A stretch of 64,000 nt of DNA, taken from positions 1-64,000 of the forward strand of contig NW_004086182.1 of assembly GCF_000220395.1 (NCBI RefSeq), in the 5' to 3' direction. Below are positions 28,519-40,494 of the stretch, piece after piece (position 1 is the stretch's first letter; every line of letters begins with the position of its first letter). Source of the DNA: Ichthyophthirius multifiliis. Taxonomy: Eukaryota; Ciliophora; Oligohymenophorea; Hymenostomatida. Under the pieces are notes generated by a model. It had not been told where the DNA came from, ran no database searches, and saw only the letters and a list, made by a program, of their open reading frames with translations. Position numbers and translations under genes: made by a program.

Positions 28519-30015
28519 ATGGAGACTTAAACACAAAAAATATTTCCCTATTTAGAACCTATTATTAATATTTTAAATTTAGCACCAAAAAGAATAAAAA
28601 AGAAAGAAAGAGATATCGAACTTGAAAAGTAAAATTTAATAGAAAAAGCATAAGAACAATCGAAAATTGATAAAAAGTAGAATTTTTTTTTAACAAAAAA
28701 TCAAATATTTATAAATCTTCTAAAAAAGTTTTAAAAAACTAAAGCCATTTAACATTGATGATTTAAATTTTCCAGGGGAATAAAATCTTTAAAAAAGTAT
28801 TAATGATCTTGAATCGATGTCTCTTTAATAAATAGAATTAACAGATAATATAGAAGGTTTAGATGTAAAATATTTATATATATAAATATATAAGTAGTAG
28901 TTTGTTATTTTACAAAATATTCATAAAAGGTTTTAAAAATAAAATATACGCATAAGCTTCCTTAAGAAATAATAAACTAATACTAAATATGGCCGTCATA
29001 AGAAAATTAAGATTAAGTAAATGAAAACAATTGTAACGGACTTTTATTAAAATGCGAATTAAACTAAGATAGCGATTATATGTATAAACTTGTTAATTAA
29101 TAAAGATTAAAAAAAATTGAGATAAAATCTTTAAATTATTATTATTTATATTCTTAAACATAACTAACATATGATGATATTGAAAAAAGGTTAAATAAAT
29201 ATAATATTTCTTACACTTAAAAAATTATTTTTATTTTTGAAAAAATAAAAAAATAAGAGCAGAAATATACGCTAAATTATATTGTAAATATTAATTATAA
29301 TAAATACAAGAACAATAAAAACAAAAACTTAAAGAATAATAAATATTGGAACAAGAAAAATAAAAAAAAATATAAATTATAGAAAACAAATAATAATAAA
29401 CAATAGATAAATAAAATGAAGTAAAGTTATGAAATTAATTTTTTATTAATAAAAATATTTATTTTAGTTTTCTAAATCCCCAAATATTAAAGAACAAAAC
29501 TAAAATTTTATTGATTAAGAATATATAGAAACAAGCTAAAATATTATTTTATAAAAAAATTATAGTTTAAATAATCAAAGTTCTATTTAACAAAATTTTA
29601 TTTAAATGAGTAATTCACAAATAGATTTTTAAATTAATAAATATAAACAGGATATAATTACTTTTTATTGTATTAATCATTTATTTATTATATTATTAAA
29701 TTATTAATTTAAAAATAAAATTAAGAAAATAAAGTTTTCCAACTATTAAATAATGGACAAATTGATTACGCAATATAATTTAAACAAGCCGAATAAGTAA
29801 ATATTCTATTATTATATTTCATATATTTAAAAAAATATTTTTTTATTTAATATTATAATTTTTTTTTTATATATAATGTAATAATATTATCTATTTTATA
29901 AAAAATATTTTTTAATTATATTTTATAGGGGTTTCAATAAGCATTATAATGTAAGAATAATCCCGAAGCAATTTTAAGATACATATATTTAATAAAAAAT
30001 TAATATGGAATCTGA
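28519..30015 (+). CDS. Unknown protein, multi-exon, coiled-coil middle
   Basis: Family not recognised. A start METQTQKIFPYLEPIINIL at 28519 leads into a charged helix. After a likely ~50-nt intron near 28678 comes KLKPFNIDDLNFPGEQ. After another near 28855-28895 comes a conserved-looking block (VVCYFTKYSQKVLKIKYTH, LPQEIINQYQIWPSQENQ, CNGLLLKCELNQDSDYMYK, LTYDDIEKRLNKYNI). A Gln/Glu/Lys-rich coiled coil follows (about 29300-29410), then an Asn/Ser/Gln linker and a final two-exon helical segment (KVFQLLNNGQIDYAIQF, ALQCKNNPEAILRYIYL) ending at TGA 30013-30015. The end resembles a TPR/MIT-like helical hairpin, but this is weak. Exon borders around 29270-29310 and 29640-29760 are uncertain. Codon use matches the neighbours, so a real gene is likely. 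Confidence 0.55.
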
Positions 30016-30268
30016 ATTAAAATAAAATTCTTTGTTTAAAAATTTCTAAAACAAAATACTATATAACTCTTAATTATAAGAGATTTATATTAAATGTTTA
30101 GTTTAAATTTATTATTTATTTATACACAACAAAAAAAAAATTATATATTCAAAAAATAAAGATTTCTATATTTAATAAAAATATAATTATAACAATATAA
30201 AATAAAGCGAATATTTTCTATTTATTATTTTCAAATATTGCTTTAAATAAATTATTTTTATAAATATT

Positions 30269-30994
30269 TCATATTTGGCATTTGTTATAAAAATTTGAAT
30301 TCTTTACTTTTTATGTAATCATATTTGCAACTTTAAGCATTTAGTCAATTTAATGTTAATTAAGTTAATTGAATTCCTATTAAGATACATTTTATAAATA
30401 ATTATATAATTCTTATAATGAAGATTTAACTTAATTATTTTTTAAATAAGAATTATTATATTTAATATTTAAAAAATCTAAATTATTTTTGTTTGAAAGT
30501 AAACTATTAGTTTTAGGACTGCTTAATAAACTATTCATTGTGTTATTTTTAATTCTTTGTTTTGTTTATTAAAGCAGTTACTAAATATTATTGTTATTAC
30601 TTGGTTAATAGTTTATTTTTACATAACTTAATGGGCTTCTTTTTCTATTTTGGGAACTTATTGTATTTAATAAATTTTTAGCTTCTTATAATTTTATGTT
30701 TTATAAAGTATTACTTTTGAGTATTTAAGGTGAATTGTTTTCTCTATTTTAAAAATTAGAATTTATATTTTTACCTAAATTTTAGAAAAGTTTTTGGGAT
30801 TTTTAAGGAGAATAATTCAACTATTTTTATTTTTATGGCGAATATGTTTCTCTTACAAATTATTTAGGATTTATGTTTTCCGCTTTCTTTTGTAATTATT
30901 GTCTAAATTAATTGAATTCATCAAAAATTTCATCTGCTTTTGATCTTGGAGAACTTATTAAATACGTTTTTTCTTTTTACATAAATGAATTCAT
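30269..30994 (-). CDS. Ser-Pro-rich hypothetical protein, 241 aa
   Basis: Single uninterrupted ORF in the ciliate code from ATG 30994-30992 to TGA 30271-30269 (242 codons including stop). No known domain recognised. The protein is rich in Asn, Gln, Ser and Lys and carries many Ser-Pro sites: LISSPRSKAD, TYSPQK, NYSPQKSQK, NNSPQI, KRSPLSY and LLSSPKTN. These are minimal CDK/MAPK phosphorylation sites, so it could be a proline-directed kinase substrate (inference). The C-terminal third (SSLQELYNYLQNVSQQEF) looks helical. It is convergent with the gene ending at 30015, about 250 bp away. The absence of TGA in a mixed-composition 726-nt stretch, plus clean AT-rich borders, supports it as genuine. 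Confidence 0.65.
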
Positions 30995-32153
30995 TTTTTT
31001 CTTTTTTAATTAATTAAATAATATAATATTTTATTTTTTTTATAATTTTAATAATACTTATTTTTTATTTAAAATTTTTGTTGCTTTTAAGTTTCATAAA
31101 TAAAATGTTAAAATTATATTTATTTAAATATTAATATAATTTAAAAAGAAAATAAAAAAAAAACAAATAAAAAATTAAAATAAATTATTAATTTGTAAAA
31201 ATTTATAAATTCTATTAACTTATTATTATACATAATTAGTCTAAAAATTAACAACTTAATAAAATCTAAAATAATAAAAATTTTTAAATGAAAATAAATA
31301 AGAAATTAAACATTTTTAAAATCTACAATTTTTTAATTTTTTTTACTTTATCTAGAAGACAAACAGATTTTTCAATCAATATAAACTATATCACCTTTAT
31401 AATATTTGTAAAAAATAGTTTTTATTAATAAAATTAAAAACAATTAATTACTATAGTATTATTACATAAATTTAATATGAATTTTATTTCAAAAATAATT
31501 AATTTTAAAATTAATCTATATTTTTCGAAATGAATATAAATTACAAAGTTCATGTGTAAGAACATTATAACTCATATAACGAAACATATGATAATATGTA
31601 AATATATTCTCTAATAATTAATTATTAATTTATTTATTAACTCTTTTACTTTTTACTTTATATTTTTTATATTCTAATTTTTTCATTTAATTCAATAAAT
31701 ATCATGCTTTTAAATATGAAAAATAAATTTTTAATCATTATATTTCATATTTGTTGTATTATGAAATAATTTAAATAAAGGCATATAATATAACGATTAA
31801 AGAGAATTAATTCTAATTTTTGTAACTGAAAAAATATATTTTTTAATTAATTTTTGGATAAATATGCTTAATAATTCGTTAATAAAATTTATTAGAGTGT
31901 TATTTTCATAAAGGAAAGAATAAAAATTTGTTTTATTATTTAATTATACACAAATTTTATATATGAAAATAAATAAATAAGTTTTATTTTAATATAAATT
32001 AAATACATTTTTATAATTTTAATAATAAAATTAAAAAATTATTTTTTAAAAATAAATTTATTTAAATGAAATGAAATAATAAATAAAAATAAATATTAAA
32101 CTAATTTATTTAAAAAAAATAATAAATTTATTTGATAAAAATAATGAATTTTT
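30995..32153. other. AT-rich spacer with one orphan exon-like segment
   Basis: Mostly A/T. At 31530-31597 a short plus-strand stretch reads MNINYKVHVQEHYNSYNETYD and is followed by a GTAAATA donor-like sequence, as expected of a first exon, but no continuation could be found in the following kilobase. Confidence 0.35.
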
Positions 32154-33376
32154 TCATTATTATTGGCCTTTTAAATCAATTTATTTTTTTATATTCGAAA
32201 CTACTGTTAAATTAGCTACCAAAGTTCCTTTTTTTCTCATATCAGTTGGTTAATGGTTAGGGCTTTAATTTAATTCTTTAAAATTTCTAAGTTAAGCTTC
32301 AATTTATTTATTTTAAACTCCTTCCAAAATAAAGGGTTTTAAATCAATTTATATATCGCCTAAAAAATTATCTTTACCATTTTTTGATTAATATAATCCT
32401 ATAAAAATAGTTTTTTTGCTTAGAATGTCTGCTACTTTGTAAATTTAGTCAATATTTTATTTAGAAAAAATATTATATGATTCTGGTTCAGTTTTAATAA
32501 TATTATTATTAGGTTAAGTTATTAAATAATAATATGATTCTGAATTATTATTTAAAGGCAGAAAATGAATAAATTAAATTTGCTAAATTTGAAGTTTTAC
32601 CTCGATATTTTAATTCATTAAATTCTAATCTTTTTAATCAAATTCAATTGTTAATTTTCGCTTCTCTTATTGTTAATTTTTAACTTATTTTAGATGATTG
32701 AAGTCTTATTTTTATTATAAATTATGGAAGCGTATTATACTTTTGCTAAAAATTCTATTTTTTTTGTAATCTTCTTTTAGTTTTTTATTTTATATTACAG
32801 GAGGTAAGCTAATCATTCTATTTGCTAAATTTAAATTTTCGAGGAAAATCCTTTATAACTCTCTTTTTTATCCTAATGAATGCTTTCCTATTTTTATATA
32901 TATATTTAAATAAATGTTATTATTTTTTTTTTAAAATAAAAAAAACCTTTCTTTTTAGTTTTTTAAAATTAGGATATTGTATAACTTTTTTTTTAAGATT
33001 ATAATTAATTTTATCCATCATTCAATGTAATCTATTTATTAACTTTATTATTGTCTTATACACTATTTAATTTAGTTTAACGTTATGTATTTGTAAAGTT
33101 AGGTATATTAGATTAAGAAGTAATTTCGAAAAGATTTTTCATTAATGTTTTATCATTTTGTAACTGCGATTTTTATTTAACAAAATTTGAAAATTTTATG
33201 GCTTTAAAATGGTTTTAAAAAGATGTCTCTTCTAAACCTTATATATATTAAACTTTTTATTTTATATTTGAAGGTTTATTTTTTATATTTTCTAATCTTT
33301 TTTAATGACTTTAATATTCTCTTTCCATATTTCTTTCAAGATATATTCTTTTTAAAATAAATTTGTTTCCTTTCAT
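32154..33376 (-). CDS. Coiled-coil protein with C-terminal C2-like domain, 387 aa
   Basis: ATG 33376-33374 (MKGNKFILKRIYLERNMERE) to TGA 32156-32154; removing one 59-nt intron (32888-32946) leaves exactly 388 codons. The N-terminal ~200 residues are basic, helical and Gln/Asn-rich (for example GLEETSFQNHFKAIKF, LQRIFLENLNLANRMISLPP). The C-terminal ~180 residues look like a beta-sandwich C2 domain: KLTIEF, NIEVKLQIQQIQFIHFLPL, YKVADILSKKTIFIGLYQS, NFLGDIQIDLKPFILEGV, IEAQLRNFKEL, then TDMRKKGTLVANLTVVSN. The FLGDIQIDL and GTLVANLTV strands are the clearest C2 features; the usual Ca2+-binding Asp clusters are not obvious, so a Ca2+-independent protein- or membrane-binding role is more likely. 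Such proteins are common at ciliary bases, but this assignment is inference. Confidence 0.7.
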
Positions 33377-35714
33377 TTATTTTATTTAATAATATGATAA
33401 TTGTTTTATTTTTTATTTTATAATATTACTTAACATAAATATTTATAATTTATTTTATTTAATCTATTAAATATAATTTATTTTAAAAACATTATAATTA
33501 TAAATAAAAAAATACTATAATTAATATAATATTTACATTTATTTTTTTAAAGATAATCTTTAAAAAAATTATAATATTAAAAGGACTAATATAAATAAAA
33601 ACTCTTAAAATACTATGAATTATATACCTATTAAAAAATCATTTTTGTGATTTAGAAAATTTATTTTACTTCATATTTATAATAAAAATGTTTATATATA
33701 TATATTATTATAGTTTTTTTTAAAAATTGAAAAAAACATAATGTTTTTAAAATTATATATATGTATAAATATTTATATATTTATATATTTATATATAATA
33801 ATATAATTTTTAAAAATATAATTATTTTAAATAATATGTGTATATATTAATATTATTTTTATTATTAAAATTTTAAGTATTAAATACTATTATTTTGTTT
33901 CTAAATATATATATATAAATGAAAATTATAAAAAGTCAACAAATATTTATTACTCAAATTAACAATATATATTATTTTTAAAATTTATTATGAAATTATT
34001 TTATAATCATTTAAAAATATGAAAATATCAAATATAAAAAAATATTAAGCCTAAATTTAGAATTAAAATACAATCAATAATAACAATCTTACTTATTTCT
34101 AAATTTATTTATCTTAAAATTAATAGTTATTTATATTGTATTAATATTATTAAAAATATTTTTTTTTTAAATTTAAATCCAATTATTAAGGATTTATTAA
34201 TGATGTAATGAAAATTAACAAGAAATATAATAATATAATAATGATTTTAAATATCATAAATATACTATTTGCGATATTCATTAAGGATTATACGTTAACA
34301 AATTAACTCTAATTTACACATAATAAAATGGAAATTTTGTTAATATAACAATATATTTTATGTAACTATATTTTATATTTAAAAATATGTATTAAATTCA
34401 ATATAAAATATAAAAGATTTATTTTGAAACTTCAAAAATGTGAAATTGAAATATTTAATTATATTTAAGAAAATTGAGATTTTAAAAATGTTTTAATTTT
34501 ATAAAACGTTTATGTTTGTATTTTACTTTTATATTATATTATATTATATTATATTATATTATATTATATTATATATTATATTATATTATAATATCAATAT
34601 TTCTCTCTAATATATGAAAAATATTTCCTTTTAATATATCATTAAAAGATAACAACAGTTATAATTTTAAATTTTATAAAATAATTAATTAATAAAAAAG
34701 ATTTTAAGGAAGATTATATTTATATTCCTGTTTTAAATTTTTATTAGTTGGATTAAAGCAATTATTTTAATAATTATGTACAGTTTTTTAAGTTTTAAAT
34801 TTTAATATTTAAATGGGAAACTAATAATATATTAACCTGGGGAGTATTTTTTTATTGTAATGTAAAAAGTATAATTTAAAAAGATAATTTATGTAAAAAT
34901 ACAAAGAAAGGACAATAGAGTTAAATTAATAAAATAATAATATTATTAATTTATGTTTTTGCGTTTTTTAATATATATTTTTAATTAGAGTTTTGTATTT
35001 TATATAAATATTTTTTTTATTAATTATAATTTATTTTTATATTCAATAATTTTATACTTTTTTATATTTATTTTTTTATGATTATTAATTATTTTTATAA
35101 ATCAAAAATACTTATTAAAAATAATAAAAAATACTATATAATTTATATATTTAAATATTAATATAATTAATTATTCATAATATATCTTATTTATAAAAAA
35201 GTTATAAGTTTTGTCTTATTAAATAAAAATATTTTATTAAATATTAAATTATATAATTTATAATTTTAATATACATATATTCTTTAAATTCATTTTAAAT
35301 AATTTTTATGGTAAACAGTATTTAATAATTTTTATTTTAAAAATAAAATAAAAAAGCAAATATTTGTTATAATATATAAAACCAAATTTGGTAAAGAAAA
35401 AAACATTAATAATAAAAATTAAGAAAAAATTAAATAATAATAATTTTTTTTTTCATCTATAGAAAATTAAAAAAAAAAACAAACATGGTATTTTTGTTAT
35501 ATCAAATATTAATTAATTAAAAAATAATTATAATTAATAAATATATTTGAACTAAATATAAATAAAAACAAGAAAATAATTAGTTATTAAAAGAAAAACA
35601 AAATTATAGCTCAATAAAACTAAGCTATCGGATTATACTTAATAAAATATATAAAAATTCAGAAAAATTAAACTATATTACAAAAATCAATGAATTAAAA
35701 ATTAAAAGAAATTT
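33377..35714. other. Long AT-rich spacer
   Basis: About 2.3 kb of nearly pure A/T with a pentanucleotide microsatellite (listed separately). No coding signal on either strand. Confidence 0.5.
34530..34592. repeat. (ATATT)n microsatellite
   Basis: About a dozen near-perfect ATATT units, with slight irregularity at 34570-34580. Confidence 0.9.
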
Positions 35715-36112
35715 TATCTAATAAAAATATAGAACAACTAGAATAATTAGTTATAATATAATAAAAACTAATTAATGAAATAATTTTTAATTAAATATTA
35801 GAAAATTAAACAAAATAAACATAAATTAAATATAGAAAACATATTAAACTTAAATAAATAACTATATGTTTAAAATAATTAAGTAAATTAATAACTAAAT
35901 GGATATATTTGCTTAAACTAAGAATATTAGGAAATAAATGTGCGAATAAATAAAATAAAAAACTACTGGTAAACTAAAAGATGAATATAGTGTATCATCT
36001 ATATGAATATAAGTAAGATAAAATATGTATGTTTGATTAATTACTTATTAAATATAGTCATAAATTATCTTATATTAATGCATAATTAAGAAAATATTAA
36101 AAATCCTATAAA
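35715..36112 (+). other. Possible coding remnant
   Basis: A plus-strand frame with TAA/TAG as Gln is open for about 130 codons and has mildly protein-like composition (NIEQLEQLVIIQQKLINEII, later KMNIVYHLYEYKQDKICMF). There is no clear start, no recognised family and heavy A/T bias. In DNA this AT-rich, TGA-free frames occur easily, so this may be nothing. Confidence 0.2.
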
Positions 36113-36254
36113 TGATATAATTATAGCAGTCTAAATTAATAATAATAAATAATTTAATAAAGTTAAAGTTCTAAAATAATGATTTGATAATGATAATAAA
36201 CTAATAATGGAACTAATAAATAAAAAAAAGATATATATCTATATATTTAAAATC

Positions 36255-36295
<41 letters not shown>

Positions 36296-37025
36296 ATTAT
36301 TATTTCTAATAGTTTCTGTGCTACTATGTTGAGAAATATGTCGTTATGTGTAAATTTATATAATATGGATAGATGTAAATCTCTAAATAATTTTTTGGAA
36401 TTTAATATTTAAAGTAAATATATATATGCATATATACAATGGTGTTTAATAATTTCGAATTAATCAAAAAAAATTAAATTCATTATTATAAGATAATTAG
36501 AAAATAAAACTAAGATTTTTTTATTTTTAAAATTAATCATAAATGATAATCTTAACTAAATTTTCAAACAAAATTATAATAAAATCAATTTAAGTCTAAT
36601 TATTAATTTTTCTATATTCTCATATTTTTTTTTGTTAATTTTAATTAATGATATAATTAAGGTTTTATTTTATAATTTATATATAAAACAATTATCTAGT
36701 TTATCTTTGGAAAAAAGAAAAAATATTTAAAATAAATAAAAGCTTTTATCTAATATATATTAAATAAAATTTGAATTGTTTTTAACATAAAATATGTTTT
36801 CCTTTTTTATATGTTTTGATTTATCAAAATAAAAACATATATTTTTTTAAAATATTTATTTTTTTTTATGAATTTTATTATATAAAAAAAATATATGTAT
36901 TTAATCCAAAAAATTGTTGTTTTGTATTTCTTAATTTGTAAATTATTATATTATTTACTAGTATATTTCTTAAAAATTAAGAAAAGAAAAAAATTATAAA
37001 TTTTTATTAGAAAATTTAATAATGA
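36113..37025. other. AT-rich spacer with a low-AT island
   Basis: Contains a (TA)n run at about 36260-36291. An adjacent island (36301-36400) of more mixed composition reads on the minus strand as KLFRDLHLSILYKFTHNDI, but it cannot be joined to any gene. Confidence 0.4.
36260..36291. repeat. (TA)n microsatellite
   Basis: About sixteen TA dinucleotides, followed by TTA repeats. Confidence 0.9.
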
Positions 37026-39015
37026 AAAAAATTATTGGATAACATATTGATTAGATAATTTAAAAGATGTGACGGCAATAAACTAATAAAGATTGAAGAT
37101 ATAAATTTCAAACTTATATATTATAAAATTATAGATTTAATGAAAATAGATTTTAGCCTACCATATATTGATGATGTATAAATAAAATACAATAAATAAT
37201 TTTTTGTTTTTAAAAAAATAGAAATATAATAGGTAATGATAGACGTGATGAAAAAAAAGTAAAAACTTAAAAAGAAAAATAGTTTATCAAAAACATAATT
37301 TCCAATATTGGGGAGTTTTAAAATAATTAAGAAATTTTTGAAAATTAATCAGTTTTAAATTTCTTCTTTAGAGAAATTCATTATAAATTGTAATAACTTC
37401 GTATAGCAATATTTTATTAAGGAGATTACGGAGAAGCATATTATATAATAATAAAAGGTTAATTTTTTATAAAAAATAATAATTGATTTTATAAAAAACT
37501 AAGGAGAAGTCTGGTGTTTAATAGAATAATAAGAATAAAATAATATTGATAATAAAACTATTAAACAATCTTTAAATAATTATAATTAAGATTAATCTGA
37601 AGATCAATTTGTAAATAACTTTTTTCAAAATCAAAAAATTGCCTAAATATATAAATAATGGTAAGCCTTTGGAGAAATAGCATTATATACAGAAGCTAAA
37701 AGGTAAAATAATATAAATAAAAATATAATCTTATAAATTTTTATAAAGGACTGCTACTATGATATGTAAAAGTGATACTCATTTAATAGTTATATCTAAA
37801 AATGGTTTTAATAAGATTATAGGAGAATTATGTAGACAAAAAATACTTGAAAAAATAAATTTTATTAAATAATATTGGTTTTTTAGTTAGATTCCTAATA
37901 ATAAAATTATGAGTATATTAATGTATTTTAAAATAGAAAACATACAAAAAGAGAAATATTTATACAAAGAAGGAGAATAAATAAAAGACATTTATTTATT
38001 AAAAGAAGGAGAAGTCGAATTAACAAAAAAATTAGAAAATTAAAATAATATAATTTAAAATAAAATATATGATGAATAACTTATTGAATAAAAATTAGCA
38101 AAGGCTTATTAAAAATTATAAAATACTTTAAGAATAAGTGTATTATCTTAAAATTCTTATTTTGGTTTAGAAGAATTAATTAATAAAAAATAATTTAGAG
38201 ACTCCTCTGCTTAATGTATATCTACTTAAGCTATTATTTATAGACTACCATTATAAATTTTATAAGTAATTTTTTTTCCCTTTAAACTATTGTTTCATAT
38301 ATTTAATATTCATTTTTTTTAATTTTTATTTTATAAAAAAAAGACTTATATGGAAGAAACTGATAAAATTTAAAATAATTAAATTAATGTTAAGCTAAAC
38401 AAAGATATATGGATATAGAAAAGAATAAAAGAAATTTAAAAATAAAAATAAAATTATAGTCTATTTTAAAATAATACATAAAAATCTAAATAATTTTCAA
38501 TTTTAAGTTAATAAAATTTATAAGAAGAATAATAAGAATTTTAACCAAATTTTTTACTTAGAAATTATAAAAGCTAAAATTTATAAAAAAGGAAATAAAA
38601 CTAAAAAGAAAAATAAAAAAAAAATGCCATTTTATAAAAAAGTAATGAGAAATACTCAACAAATCAAATTTAAGAAACTCCAAAAAAAGACGATTTATTC
38701 AATAATAATAATAACAGAACGCCTAAAAAGAAATTATTAAGCTTGTATTTTTTATCAGATTAAATAAATCAAAAAAGTTAATTTAAATAATAATAGTTTT
38801 CAACCTTTTAATTTTAAGATTAATAATAAAATTATCATGAAATATGCAATCCTTTTTTTAGTCGATAATTGGTTAATGGCTCTTAAAAACCTTATTAAAT
38901 AAAAATTAACGATTAAAGAAGATTTTAGCTAAAATAATCTTGTAAAAAGTCAAATAATTATTTTGATAAACTCTTTACGTAAAAGTATTGTAGTAAAAAT
39001 AAAAATAAAATTTGA
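37026..39015 (+). CDS. Cyclic-nucleotide-binding-domain protein
   Basis: Ends at TGA 39013-39015; the 5' end is uncertain because no ATG in the reading frame was found near 37026. First recognisable segment: RCDGNKLIKIEDINFKL...DFSLPYIDD. After an intron near 37170-37220 the first CNB domain reads LQQLRIAIFYQGDYGEAYYI (strand plus hairpin) and, across an intron ending about 37501, GEVWCLIE. A linker is followed by AFGEIALYTEAKRTATMI, equivalent to the phosphate-binding cassette F-G-E-x-A-L...R-x-A-T, with the key Glu and Arg present. A second CNB follows (KEKYLYKEGEQIKDIYLLK, GEVELTKKL, SYFGLEELINKKQFRDSSA), with a degenerate cassette. After an intron at about 38266-38342 the tail is Gln/Lys/Ser-rich. 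Domain order resembles PKA/PKG regulatory modules, but no kinase domain follows. The likely role is cyclic-nucleotide sensing or scaffolding. Confidence 0.75.
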
Positions 39016-40494
39016 TGAATTTTATTCATTGTAGTAAAGCAATTACCTTTAACAAGGAGATAAATATAATATTATTTAATAATTTTTGAATTAAAAAAAA
39101 TATCAAATTCAATAAATTTTAATAAGTAATAAAACTCATATAAATAATGATAAATTTTTTACTTTAGAAAAAAAAAATTATAAAATTAGACATTTTTTAT
39201 TTAAAAATATAGATTTTTAAATTTATATAATTTTTATATTATAAATTTATTATTAATATATTTATTTTTTTAATAAAATTACTTATAATCAAAGGAAATA
39301 TATTAATACATTTTAATTAAAAATACTTAATATTATTTACTATGATAAAATATCAATAAAAGTTATTAATATTAAAACTAATTTATAAAAATATTTTTTA
39401 AAAAAAAAAATATATAATTATTTTTTAAAAACCTTAGATAGTCGATAAGTTAATATTTTTTATTAATTTATAATTAAAAATAAGATATATTATTACTTTA
39501 TTAAAATATAAATTTAAATAAAAAAACTAATAATAGAAATCTTAAATTATTATAATAAATTTAATTACTTTTTAAAATTATAAAAATAGATTATTATTAA
39601 AAATAAAATTTTAGATTTTGTTATTTAAATTATTTTATTTTATAATATTAGAAAAATTTTATATTTTTTTATTTTTATTTTTTTTTTAATTTTTTTTATT
39701 TTTTAAAAACATAAGGTTTAATAAAAGATATTTTCAAAACGTTTTTATTTATATTTATGTATATTAGTATATTGTTTATTATTTTTATATTAATTTATTT
39801 GTTAATTCTAAAGGAATAGGAGTATTTTTTACTCTTTCATTTATCTTAATATGTTTTTACTTTTTTCCTATTTTCTATATTTTATTAAAGATTAATTAGC
39901 ATGGTTTAATAATTCAACAATATTTAATTATGTAAAAAAAAAATTAAATTTTAAATAATTTTAATACAAAAAATTATTATATTTATGTGAAAATATATTT
40001 AACAAACAAATAAGTTAAAATAAAGTTATAATATAATTAAACTAAATATTTTTTTAAGACATTTTTTTTAAAAAATTAATAAACATAAATATATTCTCAT
40101 ATATTTTTAAATATAAATTGATTTTATTATAAAAATAATGCAAACTAAAATTTTAAATATTTTTTTTATTAAACTTACGTATTTAATTCATTAAAATAAA
40201 ATAAAATTATGTTTAGTTATTTTTATTTTATCTAAAAATTATTCTTTAAATATTTTTATTTTTTTTCACATGGATATTATATTTTTTATATTGAATTAAT
40301 TATTATTTTAATTAAAAAATTTTTAATATTATTTAGTAAACTAATAAATAATATTTTCTTTTTAAAAAAGATACTTATTTTAGAGTAAAATTAAATTATT
40401 TTTTAAAAAAAGATATTATTTATTTATATAAAAAATTAAAAAAAAAAAAAAAAAAATTTTTTTTAATTTCTAAAAATAAAATAAAAATATTATA
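39016..40494. other. AT-rich spacer
   Basis: Nearly 1.5 kb of A/T-rich DNA including long A and T tracts around 40438-40465. No gene seen. Confidence 0.5.
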
